From Caulobacter sp. HMWF025 (GTDB lineage Bacteria; Pseudomonadota; Alphaproteobacteria; Caulobacterales; Caulobacteraceae): a stretch of DNA of 51,780 bases. Location: positions 10,838 through 62,617 of the forward strand of contig NZ_QAII01000176.1 in NCBI RefSeq assembly GCF_003060965.1, in the 5' to 3' direction. Numbering within the stretch: position 1 is the stretch's first letter; the number at the start of each line of letters is the position of its first letter. Made by a program: the position numbers and the translations under genes. Shown one piece after another: positions 15,721 to 24,192 of this stretch. The notes below the pieces were generated by a model that worked only from the letters and a program-made list of their open reading frames with translations, had not been told where the DNA came from and searched no databases.

Positions 15721-16077
15721 TCAAGCCCCCGTCCCGAACATCCCGGCATAGGCTTCGGGCTTGAACCCCGCCAGCAGCCGTCCACCCGAATCGAGCAGCG
15801 GCCGTTTGATCATGGAGGGTTGATCCAGCATGAGGTTCACGGCCCGCGCTGCGTCGAGATCAAGCTTTTCAGCGTCAGGCAACTTGCGGAACGTGGTGCC
15901 GGCGCGGTTCAGAACGACCTCCCAACCCAGCTCGCCGACCCAGGCCTCCAGGCGGCTCCGGTCAATTCCGGCCACCTTGTAGTCATGAAAGGCGTAAGTG
16001 ATCCCGTGACCGTCAAGCCAGTCACGGGCCTTCTTCATCGTGTCGCAGGCCTTGATGCCATAGATCGTCACGGCCAA
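15721..16077 (-). CDS. ArsC/Spx-like thioredoxin-fold protein
   Basis: A 118-residue protein of the YffB/ArsC-related family: AVTIYGIKACDTMKKARDWL, with a single active-site Cys, then FHDYKV and FRKLP, and IKRPLLDSGGRLLAGF near the end. True arsenate reductases have extra Arg residues that I do not identify, so a glutathione-dependent reductase or unknown function is more likely. I choose the TTG at 16077 because AGGAGG lies 8 bases before it and the product then begins with the family's first beta strand; an upstream TTG at 16098 is less likely. Confidence 0.8.
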   Translation of the reverse strand: MAVTIYGIKACDTMKKARDWLDGHGITYAFHDYKVAGIDRSRLEAWVGELGWEVVLNRAGTTFRKLPDAEKLDLDAARAVNLMLDQPSMIKRPLLDSGGRLLAGFKPEAYAGMFGTGA

Positions 16078-16130
16078 TGCGATGCCCTCCTGGAACAAAC
16101 CCGACGGCGTGCGCGAGGCACGCCCCCGGC

Positions 16131-16478
16131 TCAGGCCATCTCAGACTGGGCGAGCTGATTGCGCAGACGTTCGGCAACCGCCCCCAGGGTGATCGCCGAG
16201 AGGGCGTCATCCACGGTCATGCGATCCTCGGTCGGGGCGATCAGGGCAATACGATGGGTGAAGTCGGTGATCGCCGTGATGTGCTGGGCCAGCAGGTCAA
16301 CCGTATGCAGCTCCTGCATCACCCGGGCCTGCCCCTCGGGCGGGGTTGCCGCCAGGATCTGACCCAGGGCGTTGTCCAGCTCGCCGCAAGCCTGGGCGGC
16401 AATGGCCATCTCGGACGAAACTGCCGCCAAGATCGCTGCTACGCTCGAACCCGCACCGGTGTCCTGTGTCGCACTCAT
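16131..16478 (-). CDS. Hypothetical helical protein
   Basis: A 115-residue protein I do not recognise. Start ATG 16478 (GGGGAAG upstream) gives MSATQDTGAG. The sequence is Ala-rich and almost entirely helical by composition, with segments SSEMAIAAQACGELDNALGQ, MQELHTVDLLAQHITAITDF and LGAVAERLRNQLAQSEMA. There is no signal peptide, membrane segment or metal motif. The LxxLDxLxQH-like pattern recalls four-helix-bundle proteins such as CheZ-type or histidine-phosphotransfer domains, but the evidence is too thin to call. It lies between an ArsC-like gene and an acyl-CoA dehydrogenase on the same strand. Confidence 0.65.
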   Translation of the reverse strand: MSATQDTGAGSSVAAILAAVSSEMAIAAQACGELDNALGQILAATPPEGQARVMQELHTVDLLAQHITAITDFTHRIALIAPTEDRMTVDDALSAITLGAVAERLRNQLAQSEMA

Positions 16479-16605
16479 GTCGCTTCCCCGATTTTGGAAC
16501 GAGGGTCGACGCCCAAGCCCCTGCGGCCCCACTCTTCAGGGCCACGCGAGCGTGCATGGTGGAGTGATCCGCCCCTCTCCTGCAAGCACTCTGACGTAAC
16601 GACCG

Positions 16606-17769
16606 CTAGAAGGACTTCGGCAAACCCAGAACATGGGTCGCGACATGGCTCAAAATGAGGTTCGTCGAGATCGGGGCCACCTGATAGAGGCGGGTCTCCC
16701 TGAACTTCCGCTCGACATCATAGGCCTCGGCAAAGCCAAAGCCCCCGTGGACCTGCAGACAGACATCAGCGGCCGCCCAGGACGCCTCAGAGGCCAGCAT
16801 CTTGCCCATATTGGCTTCTGAACCGCAGGCCTGGCCGTCGTCGAACAGCGCCGCCGCGCGTTGCACCATCAGTTCAGCCGCCGCGACCTGGACGTGGGCC
16901 CGGGCGATGGGGAACTGGACGCCCTGATTCTGTCCGATCGGCCGCCCGAAGACCTCACGATCCCGCGCATAGGCGCTGGCCCGATCGACAAAGAACTTGC
17001 CGTCACCGATGCATTCCGCTGCGATCAGGATCCGCTCGGCGTTCATCCCGTCAAGAATGTAGCGGAAGCCGCTGCCTTCATTGCCGATCAGGTTGGCGAC
17101 CGGAACCCTGAGATCCTCGAAGAACAGCTCGGTCGTGGCGTGATTGAGCATGGTCCGCACTGGCCGGATGGTCAGCCCCCGACCGACGGCCTCGCGCAGG
17201 TCGACCAGCAGCACGCTCATCCCGTCGCTCGGCTTGGCGACCTGGTCGCGGGGAGCCGTCCGGACCAGCAGGATCATCAGATCCGAATGCTCGGCCCGCG
17301 AGATCCACAGCTTCTGGCCATTGACCACATAGTGATCGCCGTCACGACGGGCCGAGGTGGAGATACGGGTTGTGTCGGTTCCCGCCCCCGGCTCGGTGAC
17401 CCCGAACGCCTGCAGGCGCAACTCACCCGACGCGATCCGCGGCAGATAGGCCGATTTCTGGGCCTCGCTCCCATGCTTCAGGAGCGTGCCCATGGTGTAC
17501 ATCTGGGCGTGGCTGGCCCCGCCGTTGCAGCCGGAGCGATGCACTTCCTCAAGAATGGCTGTCGCCGCCCCGAGACCGAGACCCGAGCCGCCATAGGCCT
17601 CCGGGATCAGGACCGACAGAAAGCCGCTTTCGGTCAGAGCCCCGACAAATTCCGTCGGATAGATCCGGTCGCGATCAAGGGCCTGCCAGTAGGGCCCGGG
17701 AAAGTGGGCACACAGCTTGCGCACCGAGTCGCGGATTTCAGGGAAGCTCTGATCCGGTGCGGTGGCCAT
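16606..17769 (-). CDS. Acyl-CoA dehydrogenase
   Basis: A 387-residue FAD-dependent acyl-CoA dehydrogenase. Seen are the N-terminal helical domain, the flavin-binding FGVTEPGAGTDTTRIST region (about 137-153), LWISRAEHSD, and the C-terminal helical domain with AQMYTMG-, QVHGGFGFAEAYDVERKFRE-type segments that close the active site. The catalytic Glu position is not certain from sequence alone. AAGGAG precedes the ATG. It is divergent from the MaoC/FAS1-like dehydratase gene 124 bases away, suggesting a shared control region and a joint role in breakdown of a fatty or branched acyl-CoA. Confidence 0.92.
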   Translation of the reverse strand: MATAPDQSFPEIRDSVRKLCAHFPGPYWQALDRDRIYPTEFVGALTESGFLSVLIPEAYGGSGLGLGAATAILEEVHRSGCNGGASHAQMYTMGTLLKHGSEAQKSAYLPRIASGELRLQAFGVTEPGAGTDTTRISTSARRDGDHYVVNGQKLWISRAEHSDLMILLVRTAPRDQVAKPSDGMSVLLVDLREAVGRGLTIRPVRTMLNHATTELFFEDLRVPVANLIGNEGSGFRYILDGMNAERILIAAECIGDGKFFVDRASAYARDREVFGRPIGQNQGVQFPIARAHVQVAAAELMVQRAAALFDDGQACGSEANMGKMLASEASWAAADVCLQVHGGFGFAEAYDVERKFRETRLYQVAPISTNLILSHVATHVLGLPKSF

Positions 17770-17893
17770 GGGGACTCCTTTTCACCTTATCCTAGCCGCC
17801 CTTCCCCAAGGGACTCCAAGCCTCTTGCGACAGGGGTTCTCCTGAAGCGCGACAGGCTGGACGCCGCGGCCGCTTTCCAGTCGAATAGGCCGC

Positions 17894-18748
17894 ATGTCCC
17901 AGGCCAGCCCAAGCGCCATCTCCGCCGAACAGATCGCCGACTGGCGCGGCGCGATCGGGCGGACCTCTGTTTTGCAGCAGACCCTTGATGAGGCCAGCCT
18001 GCGTCGCTTCGCCGTCGCGGTCGGTGCCGACACGGATGTCGAAAAACGCCCGCCGCCCCTCGCTCACTGGGCCTGGTTCCTGGACGCAGCCGAAGCCTCC
18101 CGGCTCGGCCCGGACGGTCATCCCCAGAGGGGGGACGGGCTACTGCCGCCGATCACCCTGCCCCGCCGGATGTTCGCCGCCGCAAAACTCCGCTTCAACA
18201 CGCCGCTCATCCTTGGCGAGCCCGCGGACCTCACCCTGACCGTTGCCGACCTCACGCTCAGACAGGGCAAAACCGGCGATCTGGTGTTCGTGGAGCTCGA
18301 TCGCGTCCTGACCCAGCGTGGCGAGGTGCGGGTCATCGAGCGCCAGACGATTGTCTACCGCGGCCAGGGCGAGCCCCTGCCTCCCGTCGCAGAGGCACCG
18401 ACCCTCGATCAGGACACGGGAAACCTCTGGACTCCGACCACCGTCGAGCTCTTCAGGTTTTCGGCGGCGACCTTCAATGCCCACAGGATCCACTACGACC
18501 AGCCCTATGCCCGCGCGGTCGAAGGCTATCCCGATCTCGTCGTGCATGGTCCACTGACGGCCGCCCGTCTGGCGGGCCTGGCTGTACGCCGCGCCGGCGG
18601 TGCCCCCCTCAAGACCTTCCAGTTTCGCGCCGTCGCGCCGCTCTTCGTCAATCAGCCTGTCCGGCTGTCTGCGGGAGACCCGTCGGGAGGCCTGGCGGCC
18701 ACGCGCTGCGATGGTGCGATAGCCATGTCAGCCGAGGCTACGATCTGA
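17894..18748 (+). CDS. MaoC/FAS1-like dehydratase (hydratase of an acyl-CoA)
   Basis: A 284-residue protein with two hot-dog-fold halves. The N-terminal half (FAS1-type dehydratase domain) begins with DWRGAIGRTSVLQQTLDEAS and contains LPRRMFAAAKLRFNTPLILG; the C-terminal MaoC-like half has FRFSAATFNAHRIHYDQPYA, with the catalytic Asn/His pair of R-hydratases, and DLVVHGPLTAARLA. The closest named relatives are mesaconyl-C4-CoA or itaconyl-CoA hydratase-like proteins and HTD2. It probably hydrates a C4-C5 unsaturated acyl-CoA. Divergent from the acyl-CoA dehydrogenase, which could make its substrate. Confidence 0.8.
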   Translation: MSQASPSAISAEQIADWRGAIGRTSVLQQTLDEASLRRFAVAVGADTDVEKRPPPLAHWAWFLDAAEASRLGPDGHPQRGDGLLPPITLPRRMFAAAKLRFNTPLILGEPADLTLTVADLTLRQGKTGDLVFVELDRVLTQRGEVRVIERQTIVYRGQGEPLPPVAEAPTLDQDTGNLWTPTTVELFRFSAATFNAHRIHYDQPYARAVEGYPDLVVHGPLTAARLAGLAVRRAGGAPLKTFQFRAVAPLFVNQPVRLSAGDPSGGLAATRCDGAIAMSAEATI

Positions 18749-18816
18749 CGGGCTGGCAATTTGCCCGGTCTCACCCCACACTCTCTTCAACGAGATTGCC
18801 AACGGGAGGCCGGGTC

Positions 18817-19311
18817 ATGAAAACCGTCGTGTTGATGTCCGCACTGATGCTGGCCGCAGGCGGTCCGGCAGCGGCGCAAAGCGCACCGCCGATCGCCCGG
18901 GTCACCGTCGAGATCAGCCCGGACCTCGCCCGTAACACCGACACCCTTGATGCACGCGAGTTTGACTATCTGAAGCGGGAGCTGACTCGTGTGGTCGAAA
19001 AGAAGCTCAAGGCGAAGGGGGCCATGCCTGTCGAAGGCGGTACGCTGGCCCTCGTCATCGAGGACGCCACGCCCAACCGCCCCACCCAGAGGCAGATGAG
19101 CCTGAAACCCGGCCTGTCCTATTCCAGCTTCGGGGTCGGGGGCGCGCGCATCAGTGGCGAGTATCGCGACCCGTCCGGCGCGACCACTCCGATCCGTTAT
19201 GGCTGGTATGAGACCGATATCCGGCGCACGCCGGACTATGGCACCTGGACTGATGCAGACCGCGCGTTCGGGCGACTGGCCGACAAGGTTGCCAAAGGCG
19301 AGCTGAACTGA
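18817..19311 (+). CDS. Secreted hypothetical protein
   Basis: A 164-residue protein with a Sec signal peptide: MKTVVLMSALMLAAGGPAAA, cleavage likely after AAA-QSA. ATG 18817 has GGGAGG 7 bases upstream. The mature part has a helix-rich segment (DAREFDYLKRELTRVVEKKL) then a beta-rich part with GGTLALVIEDATPNRPTQRQ, YSSFGVGGARISGEYRD and YGWYETDIRRTPDYGTW. The layout resembles small periplasmic or outer-membrane-associated proteins whose helical part precedes a beta sandwich, but I do not recognise a family. Followed by the MFS gene on the same strand. Confidence 0.75.
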   Translation: MKTVVLMSALMLAAGGPAAAQSAPPIARVTVEISPDLARNTDTLDAREFDYLKRELTRVVEKKLKAKGAMPVEGGTLALVIEDATPNRPTQRQMSLKPGLSYSSFGVGGARISGEYRDPSGATTPIRYGWYETDIRRTPDYGTWTDADRAFGRLADKVAKGELN

Positions 19312-19383
19312 ACCGGCTCAAGCCGGCAGAAGACGCGCAGACTTAAAGGCGGGATCCAACTCGCCGTGGGGAGAGAAAAACGC

Positions 19384-20766
19384 ATGACCGAGAAACGGTC
19401 GTCCTGGTCCTTGGCCGCCTTCGCCGCGCCATGTCTGCCCCTGTCGGCTCTGGGCCTGCCCCTGGTGGTCTATCTGCCCGAATACTATACGAGCGAGCTG
19501 GGTCTCTCCCTGACCGTGGTCGGCTCAGCCTTCCTGCTGGTACGGCTGATCGACATCATCTTTGATCCGCTGATCGGTGGCGTCATGGACCGGACCCGGA
19601 CCCGTTGGGGCCGGTTCCGGCCGTGGATGGTTGGCGGGGCACCGCTGGTCGCCGCCGGAGCCTATTTCCTGTTCATGGCCCAACCCGGCATGAGTGCCGG
19701 ATATCTGTGGCTCTGGCTGATCGTCGTCTATGCCGGCTACTCGATGATGAGCCTGTCGCACACGGCCTGGGCAGCGGTCCTGTCCAGCGACTATCAGCAA
19801 CGCTCGCGGGTCTACGGCTGGTGGCAGGCCGGCAATGTCATCGGCATGATCCTCGTGCTGACCCTGCCGCCGATCATGTCCATTGTCTTCAAGGGGGACC
19901 ACGGGGCCGGAATCCGCGCCATGGGCTGGTTCATCGTGGCTCTGATCCCGCTGACCGTCCTGCTGGCGACCCGCGCCGTCGGGGAGACGAGCGCGCCCCT
20001 GCAACGCCACAAGTCCGGTGTCGTGGAGTATCTCGCCCTCCTGAAGCGCGTTTCGGTCAGGAAGCTGCTGATTGCCGATCTGCTGATGGGCCTGGCCCCG
20101 GGCATCGCCGGCGCGCTGTTTTTCTTCTTCTTCGAGCGCATCAAGGGCTTCGACAAGACCGAGGCCGGAATCCTGCTGCTGGTCTATTTCGTGGCCGCCC
20201 TCGCCGGGGCCCCGCTCTGGCCCGTCCTGGCCCGTCGGATCGGCAAGCACAAGGCACTGGCCGTGGCCTCGGTCATCTATGCCGTCGTGCAGGTCCTCGC
20301 CGTCCTGACCCCGGCCGAGAACACGGTGCTGGGGATGCTGATCCTGATCCTGGCCGGCCTGCCCTACTCCGCAGCCCCGCTGCTGGTCCGCGCCATGATG
20401 GCCGACATCAGCGACGAGGAGCGCCTGATCACCGGGGCCGATCGAACAGGCCTGCTCTATGCCCTGGTCAGTGGCACAGCAAAGCTCGGCCATGCCATGG
20501 CCATCGGTGCCTTTCCGGTTCTGGCCCTTTTGGGTTTCGATCCCAAGCTGCCGACCGCGACCGGTGAAACGGCGCTGATTGCGCTCTATGCCGTCGTTCC
20601 GGCGGCGCTGGGCCTTGTGGTGGCTGCCGTCATGCTGCGGTATCCGCTGGACGCCACCCGAGTCGCCGAGATCCAGCGGCAGCTCGCGGAGCGTCAGCCA
20701 GAGCCGCAGCCGCCTGCCCCGGAACCCGATCCGAATGTCGCCCTCCTCACCCCTGCCGACCGATGA
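19384..20766 (+). CDS. MFS transporter of the glycoside-pentoside-hexuronide:cation symporter type
   Basis: A 460-residue membrane protein with about twelve helices. The GPH/MelB signature is seen near the start: VVGSAFLLVRLIDIIFDPLI then GGVMDRTRTRWGRFRPWM, the conserved Asp-rich loop of cation symporters. The second half begins at LLIADLLMGLAPGIAGALFF. A Pro/Gln-rich cytoplasmic tail ends the protein. I choose ATG 19384; an upstream GTG at 19366 is in frame but GGGGAGA lies between the two. Transports an unknown sugar or glycoside with Na+ or H+. Its last 32 bases overlap the mazG start. Confidence 0.88.
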   Translation: MTEKRSSWSLAAFAAPCLPLSALGLPLVVYLPEYYTSELGLSLTVVGSAFLLVRLIDIIFDPLIGGVMDRTRTRWGRFRPWMVGGAPLVAAGAYFLFMAQPGMSAGYLWLWLIVVYAGYSMMSLSHTAWAAVLSSDYQQRSRVYGWWQAGNVIGMILVLTLPPIMSIVFKGDHGAGIRAMGWFIVALIPLTVLLATRAVGETSAPLQRHKSGVVEYLALLKRVSVRKLLIADLLMGLAPGIAGALFFFFFERIKGFDKTEAGILLLVYFVAALAGAPLWPVLARRIGKHKALAVASVIYAVVQVLAVLTPAENTVLGMLILILAGLPYSAAPLLVRAMMADISDEERLITGADRTGLLYALVSGTAKLGHAMAIGAFPVLALLGFDPKLPTATGETALIALYAVVPAALGLVVAAVMLRYPLDATRVAEIQRQLAERQPEPQPPAPEPDPNVALLTPADR

Positions 20767-21553
20767 TGCCTCGCCGCTGGCCCGCCTGATCGAGATCATG
20801 GCGCGGCTCCGTGACCCCGCCGGCGGCTGCCCCTGGGATCAGGCCCAGACCTTCGCGACGATCGCGCCCTATACGGTCGAGGAAGCCTATGAGGTCGCCG
20901 ATGCGATCGAGCGCGGCGATCTGGGGGACCTGAAGGAAGAACTCGGCGATCTGCTGTTGCAGGTCGTGTTCCATTCGCGGATGGCCGAGGAACAAGGGGT
21001 CTTCGACTTCAGCGATGTCGCGGCGACGATTTCCGACAAGATGATCCGCCGCCACCCGCACGTCTTCGGGGATCACAGCTACGACGACCAGGCCGCCCAG
21101 ACGGCCGGCTGGGAGGCGCTGAAGGCCGAGGAACGCAAGGCCAAGGCCAAGGGCGGCGTCCTCGACGACGTGCCGGCGGGCCTGCCGGCCCTGACCCGCG
21201 CCGTGAAACTGACCAAGCGCGCGGCCCGGGTCGGGTTCGACTGGCCCTCGACCCGCGAAGTGCTCGACAAGCTGCGCGAGGAAATCGCCGAGCTGGAGGT
21301 CGAGATCGAGGCCGGCGACAGGGCCAAGGCGCGGGAAGAGCTGGGCGACCTGCTGTTCGTCTGCGCCAACCTGGCCCGCAAGCTCGATGTCGAGCCCGAG
21401 GACGCGCTCCGGGCGACCAACGCCAAGTTCAGCCGCCGCTTTGCCTTTATCGAAACGGCGCTCGCCGCCGACGGACGCACGCCGGACCAGTCGGATCTCG
21501 CGGAAATGGACGCGCTCTGGAATGACGCCAAGGCCGCCGAGAAGGCCTCCTAG
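20735..21553 (+). CDS. mazG: Nucleoside triphosphate pyrophosphohydrolase MazG
   Basis: MazG hydrolyses NTPs and dNTPs to monophosphates and affects (p)ppGpp levels and nucleotide sanitation. The 272-residue protein has two MazG domains. The first has GGCPWDQAQTFATIAPYTVE followed by EEAYEVADAI and KEELGDLLLQVVFHSRMAEE (metal-binding ExxE and ExxD). The second has LREEIAELEVEIEAGDRAKA and REELGDLLFVCANLARKLDV. The ATG at 20735 lies inside the MFS gene, giving translational overlap of 32 bases. In Caulobacter-type genomes mazG neighbours hflX, as here (convergent, 9 bases apart). Confidence 0.95.
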   Translation: MSPSSPLPTDDASPLARLIEIMARLRDPAGGCPWDQAQTFATIAPYTVEEAYEVADAIERGDLGDLKEELGDLLLQVVFHSRMAEEQGVFDFSDVAATISDKMIRRHPHVFGDHSYDDQAAQTAGWEALKAEERKAKAKGGVLDDVPAGLPALTRAVKLTKRAARVGFDWPSTREVLDKLREEIAELEVEIEAGDRAKAREELGDLLFVCANLARKLDVEPEDALRATNAKFSRRFAFIETALAADGRTPDQSDLAEMDALWNDAKAAEKAS

Positions 21554-21562
21554 CCGAAAGCC

Positions 21563-22903
21563 CTATTCCGCTGCGACCATGATGAAGGCGTCCGGGAACT
21601 GACGCTCGAAGCGGCCAAGGGCCTGGGGATCGAGCCGCGCCACCAGCACCACGCCGCCCTCGTCCTGGTCCTCGCGGCTCAGAACCCGGCCGTTGCGGTA
21701 GATCCAGGCCAGGGCCTCGCCGTCACCGGGTCCCAAGCGCACCGCGACCGGCGGGGCATCGTCAATCAGCGCCGCAATGCGCTTGAGCAGGGCCTCACAG
21801 CCCTCGCCTGTGACGGCCGACACCGGGGACGCCTCAACACGACGGGCACTGCCGGCGACTTCCTCGCGATCCTCATCTGGAACGAGGTCAAACTTGTTCC
21901 AGACCTCAACGACGGTCTTGCCTTCGTCGAAGGTGACGCCGAGCTCGGCCAGGACGGTTTCGACGTCCCGAGCCTGGGCCTGGCTGTCGGGATTGGCGAT
22001 ATCCCGCACGTGCAGGACGACGTCAGCTTCCTGAACCTCTTCCAGCGTCGCCCGGAAGGCCTCGACCAGTTCGTGGGGCAGGTCGGAAATGAAACCGACG
22101 GTATCTGACAGGATGGCGGGCCGTCCGTCCGGCAGCTTGACCGTCCGCAGGGTCGGATCAAGCGTCGCAAACAGCATGTCCTTTGACAGGACATCGGCAT
22201 CGGTAAGCAGGTTGAACAGGGTCGACTTGCCGGCATTGGTGTAACCGACAAGTGCCACGGTCGGATAAGGCACCTTCTTGCGGGCCTTGCGATGCAGGGT
22301 GCGCGTACGGCGAACCTCATCGAGCTCCCGCTTCAGCTTCAGAATGTGGTCGGCGATCAGACGGCGGTCGAGCTCGATCTGGGTTTCACCGGGGCCGCCC
22401 GTGTTACCGGTGCCGCCACGCTGACGCTCGAGGTGGGTCCAGGTCCGGACCAGCCGGGAGCGTTCATAGTCGAGCCGTGCCAGCTCGACCTGCAGCTTGC
22501 CCTCACGGGTCCGGGCGCGCCGGGCGAAGATCTCGAGGATCAGTCCGGTCCGGTCCACGACCTTGACGTTGAGGCCCTTTTCCAGATTGCGCTGCTGGAC
22601 GGGCGTCAACTGATCATCAAAGACCGCGACGTCGATCTTCTCGACCTCGCAGATCGCGGCAAATTCCTGGATCTTGCCCTTGCCGAACAGGGTGGCGGGC
22701 GTGACCACGCGCAGGGGCGCGATCATGGTCTCGACAACGTCGAGGTCCAGGGCAATCGCCAGACCGACCGCTTCCTCGAGACGTGACTTGGGGTCACGCG
22801 CCAGGGCGGCGGCCGGGCCGCGCAGAGGCCGCACCGGATGGATGACAAACGCCTTCAGAACCGGCGCGGCGTGATCTACGGACTTGGAGGAAGATTTGGA
22901 CAA
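21563..22903 (-). CDS. hflX: Ribosome-rescue GTPase HflX
   Basis: HflX is a GTPase that splits stalled ribosomes and occurs downstream of hfq in many proteobacteria. The 446-residue protein has the N-terminal HflX domain (ATLFGKGKIQEFA and VFDDQLTPVQQRNLEK), the glycine-rich linker GGTGNTGGPGETQIELDRR, and the G domain with VALVGYTNAGKSTLFN, DTVGFISDLP and NKFD. The frame opens at a TTG (22903, SKSSSKSVDH); no ATG or GTG is available before the conserved part, so a TTG start is likely. It is 11 bases after hfq and co-transcribed with it. Confidence 0.96.
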   Translation of the reverse strand: MSKSSSKSVDHAAPVLKAFVIHPVRPLRGPAAALARDPKSRLEEAVGLAIALDLDVVETMIAPLRVVTPATLFGKGKIQEFAAICEVEKIDVAVFDDQLTPVQQRNLEKGLNVKVVDRTGLILEIFARRARTREGKLQVELARLDYERSRLVRTWTHLERQRGGTGNTGGPGETQIELDRRLIADHILKLKRELDEVRRTRTLHRKARKKVPYPTVALVGYTNAGKSTLFNLLTDADVLSKDMLFATLDPTLRTVKLPDGRPAILSDTVGFISDLPHELVEAFRATLEEVQEADVVLHVRDIANPDSQAQARDVETVLAELGVTFDEGKTVVEVWNKFDLVPDEDREEVAGSARRVEASPVSAVTGEGCEALLKRIAALIDDAPPVAVRLGPGDGEALAWIYRNGRVLSREDQDEGGVVLVARLDPQALGRFERQFPDAFIMVAAE

Positions 22904-22914
22904 GCGTCTCTAAT

Positions 22915-23163
22915 TCAATCGTCGGAATCGGCGCTCGGCTCATACAGCTGGACAGGCTGCGCCGGCATGATGGTCGAGATGGCGTGCTTATAGACCAGTT
23001 GCGACTGGCCGTCGCGGCGCAGCAGCACGCAGAAATTGTCAAACCAGCTCACGACTCCCTGCAGCTTGACGCCATTGACGAGGAAGATGGTGAGCGGCGT
23101 CTTGGACTTGCGCACGCTGTTCAGGAAGGTGTCCTGCAGGTTCTGTTTCTTTTCGGCAGACAT
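22915..23163 (-). CDS. hfq: RNA chaperone Hfq
   Basis: The 82-residue Sm-like chaperone that pairs small RNAs with mRNAs. Sm1 contains [20 protein letters not shown] and [14 protein letters not shown]; Sm2 contains [20 protein letters not shown], with the conserved YKHA motif. The C-tail is short and acidic (PSADSDD), typical of alphaproteobacteria. ATG 23163 follows GAGGGG. A strong G6/C6 hairpin lies in the 5' leader. Located between dat and hflX. Confidence 0.98.
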   Translation of the reverse strand: MSAEKKQNLQDTFLNSVRKSKTPLTIFLVNGVKLQGVVSWFDNFCVLLRRDGQSQLVYKHAISTIMPAQPVQLYEPSADSDD

Positions 23164-23186
23164 GGGGGTTCCCCTCTTATTGTTTC

Positions 23187-23205
23187 GGGGGGCAAAGCAC
23201 CCCCC
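23187..23205 (-). promoter_or_regulatory. G6/C6 hairpin in the hfq leader
   Basis: GGGGGG, seven-base loop, CCCCCC, ending 24 bases before the hfq ATG. A second possible pairing (GGGG with CCCCC) right at 23164-23178 would hide the ribosome site. Both elements lie in the presumed 5' untranslated region, where Hfq is known in other bacteria to bind its own message. Confidence 0.55.
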
Positions 23206-23222
23206 ACACAAACAAGCTCATG

Positions 23223-23251
23223 CTAGATCATTTTTCGCCGAATGGGATCAA
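23223..23251 (-). promoter_or_regulatory. Candidate sigma-70 promoter for hfq-hflX
   Basis: On the minus strand TTGATC (23251-23246), 17 bases, then ATCTAG (23228-23223). Start of transcription would fall near 23216, giving a leader of about 53 bases with the G6/C6 hairpin. The -10 is a poor match to TATAAT, so this is tentative. Confidence 0.35.
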
Positions 23252-23328
23252 CATTCGACGGCAATTGCCCGTATTCCCTGAAACCCCGACACTTCCAGCC
23301 GGGTTCCATACGGACCAGATACCCCGTT

Positions 23329-24192
23329 TCAGCAGGCCTTCTCGGTGGCCTTCTGCACATAGAGCTTGCGCAGCCGGGTCGCCACCGGCCCGGGTTTTCC
23401 ATCCCCCAGGGCCACGCCGTCGACGCTCACGATGGGCATCACCAGGGTTCCGGCTCCGGTGATGAAGGCCTCTCGTGCAGACTGGGCCTCGGCGATCGTG
23501 AAGGGCTGTTCGCTGATCGGCAGACCGGCCTCGCGGATCACCTCCAGCAGGGTCGAGCGCGTCACACCGCGAAGAATGTTGGCCTGGGTGTCGCGCGTGC
23601 GCAGCCGGCCCTCGGAATCGACGATCCAGGCGTTGGACGACGCGCCCTCGGTCACCAGCCCCAGATCATCGACGAACCAGGCTTCAATCGCGCCACGTTC
23701 GCGCGCCGCCTGCTTGGCCAGGGCATTGGGCAGCAGACCCACCGACTTGATGTCGCAACGGCCCCAGCGATTTTCGGGCAAGGAGATTACCGACGCCCCG
23801 AGCGCCGCCTTGGCCTCGGCCGCCTTGCGATCGACCGACTTGGCCGTGATCACCACCGAAGGCGGCACGGCAGGATTGGGGAAGGCATGGTCACGTCGCG
23901 CCACGCCCCGGGTCACCTGCAGATAGACGAGCCCGTCCCGCACGTGATTGCGCCGCACAGCTTCCTTCAGAACACAGGTCAGGGCCTTCTCACCCATCGG
24001 ATGGGCGATCCGCAGCTCGTCGAGGCTGCGCCACAGGCGGGCAAAGTGCCCTTCAGCGTCAGCTAGCCGCCCCTCAAAAACCGCCCAGACCTCATAGACC
24101 CCGTCGGCCAGCTGATAGCCGCGATCCTCGATGTGGACGGCGGCTTCGCCGTGACGAACAAACCGGCCGTTCACATAGGCGAAACGCGACAT
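23329..24192 (-). CDS. dat: D-amino acid aminotransferase
   Basis: A 287-residue fold type IV PLP aminotransferase, the D-alanine transaminase group that makes D-glutamate or D-alanine for the wall. The start FAYVNGRFVRHGEAAVHIED then RGYQLADGVYE is typical; the PLP Lys is in CDIKSVGLLPNALAK; and SSNAWIVD and GVTRSTLLEVI form the cofactor phosphate pocket. The ATG immediately follows the ntrX stop, with GGAAGAG upstream. In the Caulobacter-type arrangement this gene sits between ntrX and hfq, so it probably rides in the same message. Confidence 0.9.
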   Translation of the reverse strand: MSRFAYVNGRFVRHGEAAVHIEDRGYQLADGVYEVWAVFEGRLADAEGHFARLWRSLDELRIAHPMGEKALTCVLKEAVRRNHVRDGLVYLQVTRGVARRDHAFPNPAVPPSVVITAKSVDRKAAEAKAALGASVISLPENRWGRCDIKSVGLLPNALAKQAARERGAIEAWFVDDLGLVTEGASSNAWIVDSEGRLRTRDTQANILRGVTRSTLLEVIREAGLPISEQPFTIAEAQSAREAFITGAGTLVMPIVSVDGVALGDGKPGPVATRLRKLYVQKATEKAC

